A stretch of 64,000 nt of DNA from Pteria penguin (lineage: Eukaryota; Mollusca; Bivalvia; Pterioida; Pteriidae). The DNA is taken from NCBI GenBank assembly GCA_035048485.1, contig CM068588.1, forward strand, positions 558,001 to 622,000, written 5' to 3'. Below the pieces are notes generated by a model, which worked only from the letters and a program-made list of their open reading frames with translations, searched no databases and was not told the origin of the DNA. Every line of letters starts with the position of its first letter. The stretch's first letter is position 1. The position numbers and the translations under genes are program-made. Of the stretch, positions 47,701-55,681 are shown piece after piece.

Positions 47701-47846
47701 GTCAAGTGTCTTCTAAGAAGTCAATTTCACCGACAGCCAAAAGATTCAGTCTTGACCTTCAAAATATTCTGTAGTGTTACTGTTGATGTTTTTTTTCGTT
47801 ACAGGTGGAGGGGTGTTATGAAATTAACTTACTGTCGTATACGTGA
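18751..47846 (+). CDS. NICN1: Nicolin-1, complete, 9 coding exons
   Basis: Nicolin-1 is a non-catalytic subunit of the tubulin polyglutamylase complex built around TTLL1 with TPGS1, TPGS2 and LRRC49. Exons are 18751-18879, 26985-27072, 28486-28586, 29255-29365, 31700-31777, 32463-32519, 36654-36677, 45299-45403 and 47805-47846. All phases agree, giving 244 aa (human 213). Family matches: CRVIDITFPNI near residue 29, IHFKNFYTAYISVR (human ITFKNYYTAFLSIR), CLRRMRLMPNPHTETGSQ, LRLILQQPSPVWKDF, QQLWALSEEV, and the C-terminus GCYEINLLSYT (human GCYDLNLLSYT). An in-frame TGA at 18721-18723 supports the chosen ATG. The extra length relative to human lies mainly in exons 5-7. Introns of up to 8.6 kb hold long tandem arrays. 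Confidence 0.95.
18926..19149. mobile_element. ~224-bp fold-back element, CACAAAGAATC-type ends
   Basis: The left arm GGGGCCTTATTCACAAAGAA continues to TCTTAAGTCTAAG. The right arm CTTAGGCTTAAGTTTCTTTG through TGATTAAGACCCC is its reverse complement with several mismatches. The ends resemble those of the 6745-6870 element. NICN1 intron 1. Confidence 0.8.
19236..19305 (+). repeat. tRNA-like relic
   Basis: GAATAGCTCAATGGTTTGAG resembles an A box and GTTGGATTCCC a decayed B box. The ends do not pair as an acceptor stem, so it is read as a SINE head or tRNA pseudogene. Confidence 0.45.
19325..20045. repeat. inverted repeat, ~55-bp arms, ~650-bp spacer
   Basis: CATACTAATTTAAGCCTAGA on the left is repeated inverted as TCTAGGCTTAAATTAGTATG on the right, each followed inward by a CCTAGG-containing stretch. 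tRNA-like sequences flank the pair at 19236 and 20195. It may be a composite non-autonomous element. Confidence 0.6.
20195..20268 (+). repeat. tRNA-like relic
   Basis: GGGTATAGCTCAGTGGTGAG is an A-box-like start and GGGTATGATTCTC a B-box-like end. The terminal bases do not form an acceptor stem. Probably a SINE head. Confidence 0.5.
20871..21148 (+). mobile_element. full-length tRNA-derived SINE with 12-bp target-site duplication
   Basis: The tRNA-like head has GTGGCCTAGAGGTATCGCAC (A-box region) and GGGGTTCGATTCCC (B box). The conserved body has GAGACAGTAAAAACTGAGGC and GATCCCTCACTGCTTCAG, and the tail is (ATCA)n. TGTAAAATGGAG is perfectly duplicated at 20859-20870 and 21149-21160, the mark of LINE-driven retrotransposition. 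NICN1 intron 1. Confidence 0.93.
21719..21967. mobile_element. ~249-bp fold-back element with ~55-bp arms
   Basis: The left arm GGGCCAATTTTTCGAAACTT continues to CACTGGTTATGCTAACCAGT. The right arm has TTAGCTTAACCAGTGGTTAA through AACTGGCCCC in inverted sense. Each arm also contains its own small TGGTTA...TAACCA palindrome. NICN1 intron 1. Confidence 0.8.
22443..22538 (+). mobile_element. 3' fragment of the tRNA-derived SINE
   Basis: AGTGCATCAAGCAGATGCTG, TATTCATGAAATAATCATGG and a final CAATAATCAATCAAC match the tail of the 20871 copy. The head is missing. Confidence 0.7.
22700..22985 (+). repeat. dispersed repeat, CCCCCAGAT...CACAAACACAGCTTG type
   Basis: Begins with ATGCCCCCAGATTGATAGAT and GGGGGCTTA, passes through a CTGTCTGTCTGT run and two ACCTT-rich stretches, and ends GTGTTTCACAAACACAGCTT. 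The same end occurs near 17530, which indicates a dispersed family. The ORF over it has no recognisable product. Confidence 0.5.
24340..24425. repeat. hairpin, ~30-bp stem
   Basis: TTGTGATACCTATTGC then TTTCCACTCCT pairs with AGGAGTGGATAGTCATGG then GTATCACACGAT, around a ~25-nt loop. Confidence 0.65.
24670..25030. repeat. ~150-bp tandem repeat, 3 copies
   Basis: GGGCTTCTCCTTAACTAAAG, GGGGGAACAAAAC and GTGTCATATGAAAGG recur three times at about 150-bp spacing. Both strands carry incidental ORFs here. Confidence 0.8.
25114..25388 (+). mobile_element. tRNA-derived SINE with 10-bp target-site duplication
   Basis: The head AGCCCAGTGGATGAGGTGCT, body AAACAGTAAAAACCAAGG and GATCCCTCCCTGC, and an ATCAATCAAT tail match the 20871 copy. 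GTCACAGTGT is duplicated at 25104-25113 and 25389-25398. Confidence 0.88.
26985..27072 (+). CDS. NICN1: NICN1 coding exon 2
   Basis: Encodes VGEIHFKNFYTAYISVRMKV then KPSSDNTEP plus one base. The acceptor is TTTGTAG and the donor is CAG-GTATGT. The last ~36 bases and the donor recur as the unit of the minisatellite that follows. Confidence 0.94.
27073..27655 (+). repeat. minisatellite derived from the NICN1 exon 2 / intron 2 boundary (~50-bp unit)
   Basis: About eleven copies of a unit equivalent to the last ~36 nt of exon 2 plus its donor and early intron. For example GTGAAACCTTCATCAGACAA then CACTGAG, where the exon has GTGAAACCTTCATCTGATAA then TACTGAA. Seven copies retain an A/G-GGTAAGT-type donor, with GT at about 27122, 27171, 27219, 27269, 27373, 27472 and 27571. 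These are closer to U1 consensus than the real donor GTATGT. The best copy shares about 29 of 36 bases with the exon end. Confidence 0.85.
27660..28172. repeat. minisatellite, ~30-bp unit (GGTGGCATGGCACCAT)
   Basis: Variable copies of GTGGCATGGCACCATGTATT and GTGGAGTGGTGCCATGT in NICN1 intron 2. Each unit contains the near-palindrome ATGGCACCAT or ATGGCATGGCACCAT. The open frames on both strands are repeat products. Confidence 0.85.
28486..28586 (+). CDS. NICN1: NICN1 coding exon 3
   Basis: Completes a Gly codon, then ETKWKTCLRRMRLMPNPHTE and TGSQDYFCISRKQ (to residue 106). The acceptor is ATTTTAG and the donor is CAA-GTAATT. Matches the human CLRDYCLMPDPHSEEGAQEY region. Confidence 0.95.
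29255..29365 (+). CDS. NICN1: NICN1 coding exon 4
   Basis: Encodes LSCDLTNLSGLRLILQQPSP then VWKDFKIEDLKLYRSSE (residues 107-143). The acceptor is TTCTAG and the donor is GAG-GTAATA. Strong match to human LRLILRQPSPLW. Confidence 0.96.
29433..29568. repeat. ~47-bp tandem repeat, 3 copies
   Basis: ACTTGCCACCCCTATTATGA with TATCTGGTACAAC recurs three times just left of the TIR element at 29573. NICN1 intron 4. Confidence 0.8.
29573..31119. mobile_element. pogo/Tigger-like TIR element (non-autonomous, 1,547 bp)
   Basis: The left TIR is CAGTGGATTCCGTTTAATCT then GATA. The right end, inverted, reads CAGTGGACTCCATTTTATCT then GATA. Both ends are bordered by TA. Further AGATAAAACGAAATATCAGA-like sub-repeats lie inside each end. 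No transposase ORF remains; internal ORFs of 62 and 78 aa have no recognisable domain. NICN1 intron 4. Confidence 0.85.
31700..31777 (+). CDS. NICN1: NICN1 coding exon 5
   Basis: Encodes LLTKGTSLPAWLTEDSASNS then HKKKLE (residues 144-169, phase 0). The acceptor is GTTCAG and the donor is GAG-GTATGT. LPAWL corresponds to the human FPKWL stretch. Confidence 0.88.
32463..32519 (+). CDS. NICN1: NICN1 coding exon 6
   Basis: Encodes CGPSADFESLPLSRSEKQM (residues 170-188, phase 0). The acceptor is ATATGTAG and the donor is ATG-GTAAGG. Weakly conserved segment; supported by splice sites and phase. Confidence 0.82.
32520..34857. other. NICN1 intron 6, left part
   Basis: No gene recognised apart from the dispersed element at 33000-34140. 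The rest is AT-rich intron. Confidence 0.5.
33000..34140 (+). mobile_element. dispersed element copy A, with paired TGACGTCA palindromes
   Basis: Shares long stretches with 46090-47690: TGACGTCACAATACATTTT, TATTGTGACGTCA, ACTGTCCGAGTA, GGTATAAAATAACTGACTTG / GGTATGAAATAATCAATTTG, TTTTCATTGGATTGAAAGCC and GATTATTGTATGGATAGA. The two TGACGTCA sites (33048-33055 and 33106-33113) close an inverted repeat, TGACGTCACAATA against TATTGTGACGTCA. No ORF of note. NICN1 intron 6. Confidence 0.75.
34858..35205. repeat. minisatellite, ~39-bp unit
   Basis: About nine copies of ATTATATTTTAGAGGTTGGT with TACCTCCCGGATCATGCC, in NICN1 intron 6 upstream of microexon 7. Short ORFs here are repeat products. Confidence 0.88.
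36098..36395 (+). mobile_element. old, diverged copy of the tRNA-derived SINE
   Basis: GCTCAGATGGTAACATG is a decayed head. CAGATTAGACAGTGAATACT and GAGGTCTTATGTCACAG match the body, and CCTACAGCAAATGCCATCAT the tail region. Ends about 260 bp before microexon 7. Confidence 0.7.
36654..36677 (+). CDS. NICN1: NICN1 candidate 24-nt microexon 7
   Basis: Encodes LQTMAKES (8 residues, phase 0). It is bounded by CTACACAG and AGT-GTAAGT, a strong acceptor and donor. Exons 6 and 8 would also join in phase without it, so it may be a cassette exon or spurious. Confidence 0.6.
37150..42505. repeat. satellite-like array, 88 copies of a 61-bp unit
   Basis: The unit runs GAACCACATTAATGCCTCTA, CATGCCAGTGTAGATGATAC, TGTAATATGCTATTCACTGA, T. 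Length is 5,356 bp = 88 x 61 minus 12. One copy near 41080 lacks 12 bp (GTGTAGATGATA), which accounts for the remainder exactly if no other indel exists. Copies are about 97% identical or better by eye. Main variants are CATGCCAG/CATGGCAG and GATGAACC/GATGGACC. Each unit can fold TCTACA with TGTAGA around a 6-nt loop. NICN1 intron 7. Confidence 0.97.
42506..45298. other. NICN1 intron 7, right of the array
   Basis: AT-rich intron sequence. No gene, repeat array or transposon end recognised. The array stops abruptly at 42505 with AGCTAGCAATCTG. Confidence 0.5.
45299..45403 (+). CDS. NICN1: NICN1 coding exon 8
   Basis: Encodes GIPNLETVSSNLQQLWALSE then EVGANQTQMALGRYD (residues 197-231). The acceptor is TATTGCAG and the donor is GAT-GTATGT. 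Matches human SSEVQQMWALTEM through RIGRFD. Confidence 0.95.
45761..45889. mobile_element. fold-back element, ~57-bp stem
   Basis: AAAAGAACATAAACACTCTA and TACTGCAAATTTTCAGCCTC pair with GAGGCCGAAAATTTGCAGTA and AAAGTGTTTGTGTTCTTTT around a ~15-nt loop. A direct partial copy of the left arm (AAAAGAACACAGACACTCTA) lies at 45602 on. NICN1 intron 8. Confidence 0.85.
46090..47690 (+). mobile_element. dispersed element copy B, with paired TGACGTCA palindromes, split by a minisatellite
   Basis: Matches 33000-34140 in two blocks: 46120-46250 with TGACGTCA at 46144-46151 and 46202-46209, and 47370-47690. The minisatellite at 46295-47070 lies between them. NICN1 intron 8, ending about 115 bp before exon 9. 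Confidence 0.7.
46295..47070. repeat. minisatellite, ~60-bp unit
   Basis: About twelve variable copies with CATGGTTCAGGTGGCTGTAT, CATGCAAGGTTCACTCTTCC and TACACAGAGGCATGAACC. The 132-aa ORF across it is a repeat product. Confidence 0.88.
47805..47846 (+). CDS. NICN1: NICN1 coding exon 9 (C-terminus and stop)
   Basis: Encodes VEGCYEINLLSYT and TGA. The acceptor is CGTTACAG. Near-identical to the vertebrate C-terminus VDGCYDLNLLSYT. Confidence 0.96.
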   Translation: MEGCYEINLLSYT

Positions 47847-50800
47847 CGAGAGTGACCTAGATGATATCCAACAAGTATTCCATAGCCAGCTAAAAATTGA
47901 AATGATCCATCAGTGGGAATCAAACAGGATCCAATGTGAGAAGTATCATACCAGTCCCAGCATTCTTCTACTGGTATTCTAGCTTCCCCCGTAATTAGAC
48001 ACTGGCTGTTATAAAAGTAGTGTTACAGTGCAACTTAAAGATATAATCCAACATATACTGGAAGCACAAGTGACATGAACGATAAAAGGTCCTATAACAT
48101 GTGTATCTGTAATTCTGAAAAATTTGCTTTCATTTCTGTAGTTTTGGATTTTTTTTGTAATTTTTGCTTGTATGGTTATTTTGTAATGAATGAATAGTAT
48201 CTGTTAGAGTCATAGAATATCACATCATCATTTGGAGGCGACTTACAAACCATTCTTCCTCAAAATGTTGTGATGATGTCATCAGATTTATTTATGACAT
48301 CATGAATATTACAATTAAAATGTTATAAATGTAATCTTCTCCAGCCAGCCATGGAAAGATCAATGTGTGGTTATAGCATGAATGAAGTTAGTGTTTATGA
48401 ATTGTGTGTCTGTATTGTATTATTCTAAATAATACTATAATAATGACTGCCTGCTTATATCACTTATTTTTGTTAAAAATGAATTAAATTATTGAAAATA
48501 AGAGTAGTCTTTTAACAGCTTCATGTGTTAAGAACTACAACTCTTATATGATTAAATATGAGAAAGTAACAAGATAAAGCTACAGGAACTTAAAACCTGA
48601 AGCATATACCCTGTATCTATGGTGCTTGGCCATTTAGAGTGGGCCACCCGGGTTGGCTCTTTTCCATGTCATAAATTCGTAGATGGCCAGAGTTTACATG
48701 TGGTCTCTACAGATTGAAGTCAAGCTTCTCCTTGATGGGATACTAGACCATTGCGGGCTAACATGTCAGCTAAAGCCAATACCAATCTTATAGATGGGTC
48801 AAGGACAACATTTCAGGACTGTCTCTCTGAAAAAAGGGTCAATTTCTAATTTCACATATTTGTTTCTTTCTTGTTTTATATCATGTTAATATTATTTCAC
48901 AAATATGGCAATAGCATTTGATCATGCACAGCCAGACCTATTCAACAGACCCATACAAAGAGTACCAGTAGTGAGAAATCTTTTACATACAAACATTCTA
49001 CTGTTGGGCTATGCTGGGTTGATCTTATTGACTGATCGCCGAATGTCCTACATCGCCGTGATGCTGTGAATAAATGGCACGTCAAACATGAATCTAACTG
49101 CGACATCACAATGACGCTATGCAATGTTTGCGAGGTATTGGTAAATGCCTTGATCAGCAACCTCCATTTAATGCCATCTCAACACAAATGGTGGATCATA
49201 GAAGATGAAGTCGAGAACTCTCATGATATGTAGCTAGAGATCTTTTAAACACAAGAGCTAAGCTGATAGCATAATGGGATAGTAGCCGAGAGGTCGCAAG
49301 TTAGAGTCCTACAGACGACTACTCTCGGCCCAATCTTTCAGGAGAAACAGTAAAAACCAGGGTCCTATATCACACTAGTCACTGGAGTGTAAAACATCCC
49401 CGTCTCTTGTGGGTTCGATTCATATATCTAAGTTTATGTTCATTGTATCCGGCAGATGCCGTCCCCATACCAGAAAAATAATCATGATGTGACGTAAAGC
49501 AAGAAACATATGCCAAGTATATTCTTGATGCGGGCTGTCGTCTAAAGATGAAAACCGCATAAATACTTTAGACCAGAAGATACTATGTTATGGTTAAAAT
49601 ATATACAGATACATATTCATTTCATTATAAAGATGAAAAATTGATGAAAAGAAAGTACAATTTCATATTTTTTATTTCGTTTTAGATATAGATATAAATA
49701 CCATGACATACAATGAAAGGACTTGAAAGTCCTCAAGGTCGGAATTGCATGGTCAAGTACATCAAAGGTAATAAAGTCGTGATCCACCATGATATCACAC
49801 ACCAAGCGTGTAACTTTTAGGATCAGTATTGACAAAAACACGGTCTGTGCACAGGTGCTCGTTTTCATATAAACAACGGCTCTGCCCTGTACACCCCTGT
49901 ACATCTCCGTCTTGTACTATATAGTTATCTCATTCTCTCTTATCACTTTTGATCTTGACAGTAGTGTGAAATTAGCAATCTGGACAGTCTCCCACTGTAC
50001 ATGTACATTTGGGGAAAACCACGTTTACACATGTAGATCTATAAATAACTGGCTATTTTTAGTAGCATTACACATCAACAACTACCAAGACGTTTGTTTA
50101 TCGTTGTGACGAGAAGATTGTAGTGTACTTTGAATTCCACTGCTATATAAAGAAGCGATATTCTCAATTTTATTAATTATAATACAACGGATACTAGTAC
50201 GGACTAGTAGTGTACTTCTTAAATTACAGCACAGCTACACAATAATGTCAATCGTACTTTTTCGGGACTTTCCGTCGAGTATTCAGAAAGACTGCATGTC
50301 CTCCAGCGCATGAATATATTAAACTCGTCTAAATCAATGGAATAACGGCACATCTATTTTCTCATCTGATCAAACTTATCTTGTATTGACTCATACAATA
50401 TGAACTATAAGTACTAAAAGTAAATCTAATCACGCTTTGTCTAAATATCGACGCACTATTTATACATGAGGAGGTATTTTCTGCGTTCCACGCGTTCACC
50501 ACAGCATATTGTAACGACTAGGGTCTGGAATTGCTATGCAATTCCGACCAAAAAGTGCTTGTTACATTATGATCCTTTTATCAACTAGTTGTGGCAAGAT
50601 TCAAAATTAAACCTCAGCAATGTATGACCCTGTAAAAATATTTACATGTAATTCTACGTACAGTAGTTGCCTGCATACAAAACAATGACGTCAATGTTTA
50701 AAATGAGCAATCTGTAAAATACACAATAATTCTAAATAAAATACAGTGGCCTGCAATCATTAAATATAAAAAAGCAGAGACCAAGTAAACATTAAATATA

Positions 50801-51179
50801 AAAAAGCAGAGACCCAGCTAAGGTACATAATTTTGTGTAACATACAGTGTTAAATGTAAGCACTACATGTAAACAAAGCAGTAGCAGCTCTATCAGATAT
50901 ACAAAAATCTCATTATGGCTTACCTGTTTGTGATACTGGAATATGGCACATAAATCTTACAAGTAATATATCATTTTTTGTAAAATTTTCATTTTCCAGT
51001 ACATGTAGTTATATTATTACAACCAAGATTTAGATGTTTTACAGAAAAATGAACTTGTGACATAACAAACTTTGTTTACATGTATCACAGTTGGTTTTAA
51101 AATTAATGGAAAATCTCTCAGTCACATGGTTTTTATGTTACTACAGTATGGACGGCTGTTGAAGTTGGACAGCTTTTCT
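47847..51179. other. convergent intergenic region between NICN1 and the dikinase gene
   Basis: Holds the NICN1 3' UTR and that of the minus-strand gene. ATTAAA at 48483-48488 and 48551-48556 are weak polyadenylation candidates for NICN1. AATAAA on the minus strand at 50169-50174 is a candidate for the dikinase gene, about 1 kb past its stop. An old SINE lies at 49262-49505 and a short tandem repeat (TTAAATATAAAAAAGCAGAG, 2 copies) at 50758-50815. No other gene recognised. Confidence 0.5.
49262..49505 (+). mobile_element. diverged tRNA-derived SINE
   Basis: GGGATAGTAGCCGAGAGGTC and GCAAGTTAGAGTCC are a decayed head. GAAACAGTAAAAACCAGGGT, GGCAGATGCCGTCCCCATA and GATGTGACGTAAAGCAA match the body and tail of the 20871 copy. 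Confidence 0.75.
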
Positions 51180-51232
51180 TCACAGCAGTTTCTCAATGGT
51201 TCCCGCTACACCATCTAAACGCACATTATCAC
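51180..51232 (-). CDS. dikinase-like gene last coding exon
   Basis: Completes Gly, then DNVRLDGVAGTIEKLL and TGA. The acceptor is TTTTGTAG. Matches the G-D-x-V-x-x-D-G-x-x-G-x-V/I C-terminus of the family. Confidence 0.95.
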
Positions 51233-54200
51233 CTACAAAATCATAAAGTATGTCATGAATCATACAGTATGTCATGAATCATACACTGTCAGTATGTCAT
51301 GAATCCTACAATATGTCATGAATCATACACTGTCAGTATGTCATGAATCATACAATATGTCATGAATCATACAATATGTCATGAATCATACAGTATGTCG
51401 TCAATCATACACTGTCAGTATGTCATGAATCATACAATATGTCATGAATTTTTTTTGCTAGTAAGAATGTTTGGTTCACTTTTTGATGGCAAACTTTTGA
51501 TATAGTAAATTGCTAGTACATGTTAAAAACTTCTGATTTAATTCAAGCTAGCACAGACTTCTAGTTAATTTTTTACATGTGAGATATCATTTACAATATA
51601 ATTTACAAGAAAAAAAAATATGATAACAGCATGAATTTTTAACTTGCTTGGCTGGTCTGGCCAGTCATATCACCACATTGGCAATTATAACATCATATAG
51701 TCAGTTATATCACCACATTGTCAGTCATATCACCAAATTGTCAGTCATATCACCACACTGTCAGTTTTATCACTACACTGTCAGTCATATCACCACCTTG
51801 TTAGTCATAGCATCACAGTGTAAGTCAGTTTTAAAACCACATGGTCAGTCATATCACCACACATTCACATCACTACATTGTTAGTCATATCACCACATGG
51901 ACAGTCATATCACCACATGGACAGTCATATCACCACAGTTTGTCATAGCTTCACACTGTCCATCTGCTTTATCACCACATAGTCATATCACCACATTGTT
52001 AGTCACAGCATCACATGGCCAGTCATATCACCACATAGTCATATCACTACATTGTTAGTCATAGCATCACATGGCCAGTCATATCACCACATAGTCATAT
52101 CACTACATTGTTAGTCATAGCATCACATGGCCAGTCATATCACCACATAGTCATATCACCACATTGTTAGTCATAGCATCACATGGCCAGTCATATCACC
52201 ATATAGTCATATCACTACATTGTTAGTCATAGCATCACATGGCTAGTCATATCACCACATAGTCATATCACTACATTGTTAGTCAGAGCATCACATGGCC
52301 AGTCATATCACCACATGGACAGTCATATCACAACACATTCATATCACTACATTGTTAGTCATATCGCCACATGGACAGTCATATCACTATATTGTTATCA
52401 CCAAATTGTCATTCATATCGCCACACATAGTCATTCATATCACCAGACAAATTCATTCGTATCACCACGTTCATATCACCACATGGACAGTGATATCACA
52501 ACACTGTTAGTCATACCACCACATCATCTATTTTACCACCACATAGTCATATCACCACATTGTTAGTCATAGCATCACATGGTCAATCATATCACCACAT
52601 AGTCATATCACCTGATTGTTAGTCATAGCATCACATGGCTAGTCATTTCACCACAGAGTCTTATCACCACAATGTTAGTCATAGCAACACATGGTCAATC
52701 ATATCACCACTGTCATATCACTACATTGTTAGTCAGAGCTTCACAAGGTCAGTCATTTCACCACATAGTCATATCACCACATAGTCATATAACTACATTG
52801 TCTGTTGTATCACCAAATTGTCATTCATATAATCACATGGGTCAGTCATATCACCACATGGTCATTTATTTGACCACATGGTAAGTCATGTCACCACATG
52901 GTCAGTCATATTACCACACAAAAACTAGAGGTGACCTTGAACCTTTCAAACACAGTAACAAGGCAAGCCAAACATTTCACTTCTACAGAAAGTTTTATTT
53001 GTTTTATTTTGTTTTATTTCAACATAATTTAACTTCGATTTATTGTATACCTTATTAAATAAAGTATACCTGAATTTTTAAGTTACTTTAAAAATCACCC
53101 GATATATTTAGAAAACAAATCATCTGATATATTTAGAAAATAGATTGTGAAAGCATTTACCGGATTGGAACATTTGTGTGGCATGTGGCACATTGACAAG
53201 ACATGGGATGCCATACTCTCTAGCTACTACTGCACCATGGGATACCAATCCTCCCATCTCGGTGACGAGACCCGCTATCAGAGGAAAGTAGGGAGACCAG
53301 CCCACATCCGTAAACGACACAATCAAAATATCATCTTTCTACAATAAATCGTAATATGTCACTGCAATATATTCGTATTTATTCTAGTAAATCTTTGATA
53401 TGGTTGACTATAATGGGCCTATCTTGCTCACCTGAGCACATTGAACCACACAATAAACTTAGAGACTATCACATTTCCCTACAGATAGTATCTTTTCTTA
53501 AATTTTATCACAAATTTGAACTAAATATAATGCCACATGATTCTTAAACCGTCATACATTTTGAAATTCAAAGAAATTTCCTAAATATGACGAAGTCTTA
53601 AAAGAAATAAAAAATGTGTCAAAACTTTTTTTGCAAAATGGAACTAAAACCAACTCCTTTCTGGATCACTCTGGTGCATTTGGTTTGTTGATCTATGCAG
53701 CCAGTCTGACGAAGAAGTTTATTAATAGAGAGTAACTTCTGATACCTATGTCACCCTGTCCTGGATCCATCCCTTGAAGGACCAGTCAAAACCTAACCAT
53801 TCTTGTAGGGGATCTTGATTACTTGATCCTAACCAAGATTCATCAAATCCCTCCAGAAGTTCTGATAAGAAGATGTCAAAAGTATGAAATGTTCAAACCA
53901 GACAGAAAGCCAGCGTGGCCTAGTGGTATCGCACTGGACTCCTGATCGGGAGGCCGGGGTTCGAGTCCCGCTCTGGTCATGCTGGTGTCCTATCTTTCAG
54001 ATGAGACAGTAAAAACAGAGGCCCCGTGTCATGGTATGCATGGCACGTTAAAGATCCCTCACTGCTTTGGGTGGGTCTGTTGCAAAGGTCAAAATTTGTA
54101 TGCCTTGCATCAGGCAGATGCCGTCACCATATATGTGAAATATTCATGGTGTGACGTTAAACAAAAATTGATCAATCAATCAATCAAACAGATGGACTCA

Positions 54201-55644
54201 CTTAAATGAGGAGTGATCAAATGGAGTGAGCTAAAAATGGAGTTGAAATTTACGACAGGTAATAGATTCACAAGAAGACATGAACGTTACCCACATTATC
54301 ATTTGTGGTTTACTAGCTGCTGTTTATTATGTTGACTTGTATAGATTTAAGTTTTAACATCTCTATGCCTTGACAATGGCATAGACATCAATGGGTAGCT
54401 TTACAACCCTCTAAATTAGAAAAACTGCTAAGTCTTGTGCTGAATCTTCAAGATATTCTCGATAACAATTCTTATAAATTATTTTCACATGCACAGCTAA
54501 TAATAAATTGTAATACAGAAATATTTGTATTTCATGAGAAATTTAACAATATCATTCAAACATACCATCCAGAAAATGATCAGTTTTGGCAAAGTGATCT
54601 TGGTTTTCTAACCTTTATTACCTAACATGAGACAAACGGACGGACAACATGACATAAAGACACAACATGAGACAAACGGATGGACAATATGACAAAGACA
54701 CAACATGAGACAAACGGATGGACAACATGACAAAGACACACAAGTAAAATACTCCAGTATCTACTGTAACATCAGTGGCACTTATACCTTAACAACAGGG
54801 TGGACAGACATGGACCCTAAGACACTAGGGTGGACAGACATGGACCCTAAGACACCAGGGTGGACATTCAAGGACCTAAGACACCAGGGTGGACAGTCAT
54901 TGACCATAAGACACCAGGGTGGGAAGTCATCGACCCTAAGACACAAGGGACAGTCATAGTCCCTAAGACATCAGGGTGGACAGTTATGGACTGTAAGACA
55001 CTAGGGTGAACAGTCATGGACCCTAAGACATCAGGGTGGACAGTCATGAACACTAAGGCACCACGGTGGACAGCAATGGACCATATGAAATGGGTGGACT
55101 GTTATGGATCCTAATACAACAGGGTGGACAGTCATGGATCCAAAGACACCAGGGTGGACAGTCCTGGATCCTAAGACACCAGGGTGGAAAGTCATCAACT
55201 GTAAGACACAAGGGTGGACAGTCATGGACCCTAAGACACCAAGGTGGACAGTTATGGACCATAAAACATCAGGGTGGACAGTCATGGGCCCTAAGACACC
55301 TGGGTGGACAGTCATGGACCCTAAGAAACAGTGAACCATCATGGACCCTAAGACAGGTGAACAGACATGGACCCTCAGACATCAGGGTGGACAGTTATGA
55401 ACACTAAGATACCAGGGTGGACAGTCATGGACCTTAAGAAATGGGTGGACAGTAACAGACCCTAAGACACCAGGGTGGACATTATAGACCCTAAGACACC
55501 AGGGTGGACAGTATGGACCCTAAGACACCAGAAGGAAGACCAGTGCTTTATATCCTGGTAGTATACAGTCAAACACAAACTTCAAAATCAAACCTCAAAC
55601 ATGAACCCCAACCCTAACCCCACCCCCACCACACACACACACAT

Positions 55645-55681
<37 letters not shown>

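Noticed and set aside
48942..49160. 72-aa minus-strand ORF between NICN1 and the dikinase gene
   Set aside because: No resemblance to a known family, and nothing supports transcription or splicing.
51648..52884. His/Ser-rich ORFs (HITTLLVISPH-type)
   Set aside because: Translations of the 20-bp minisatellite.
54705..55407. Several ORFs on both strands over the 30-bp repeat (GGQSW-type and VHPGVLGS-type peptides)
   Set aside because: Products of a 30-bp minisatellite, with no conserved domain and no codon constraint.
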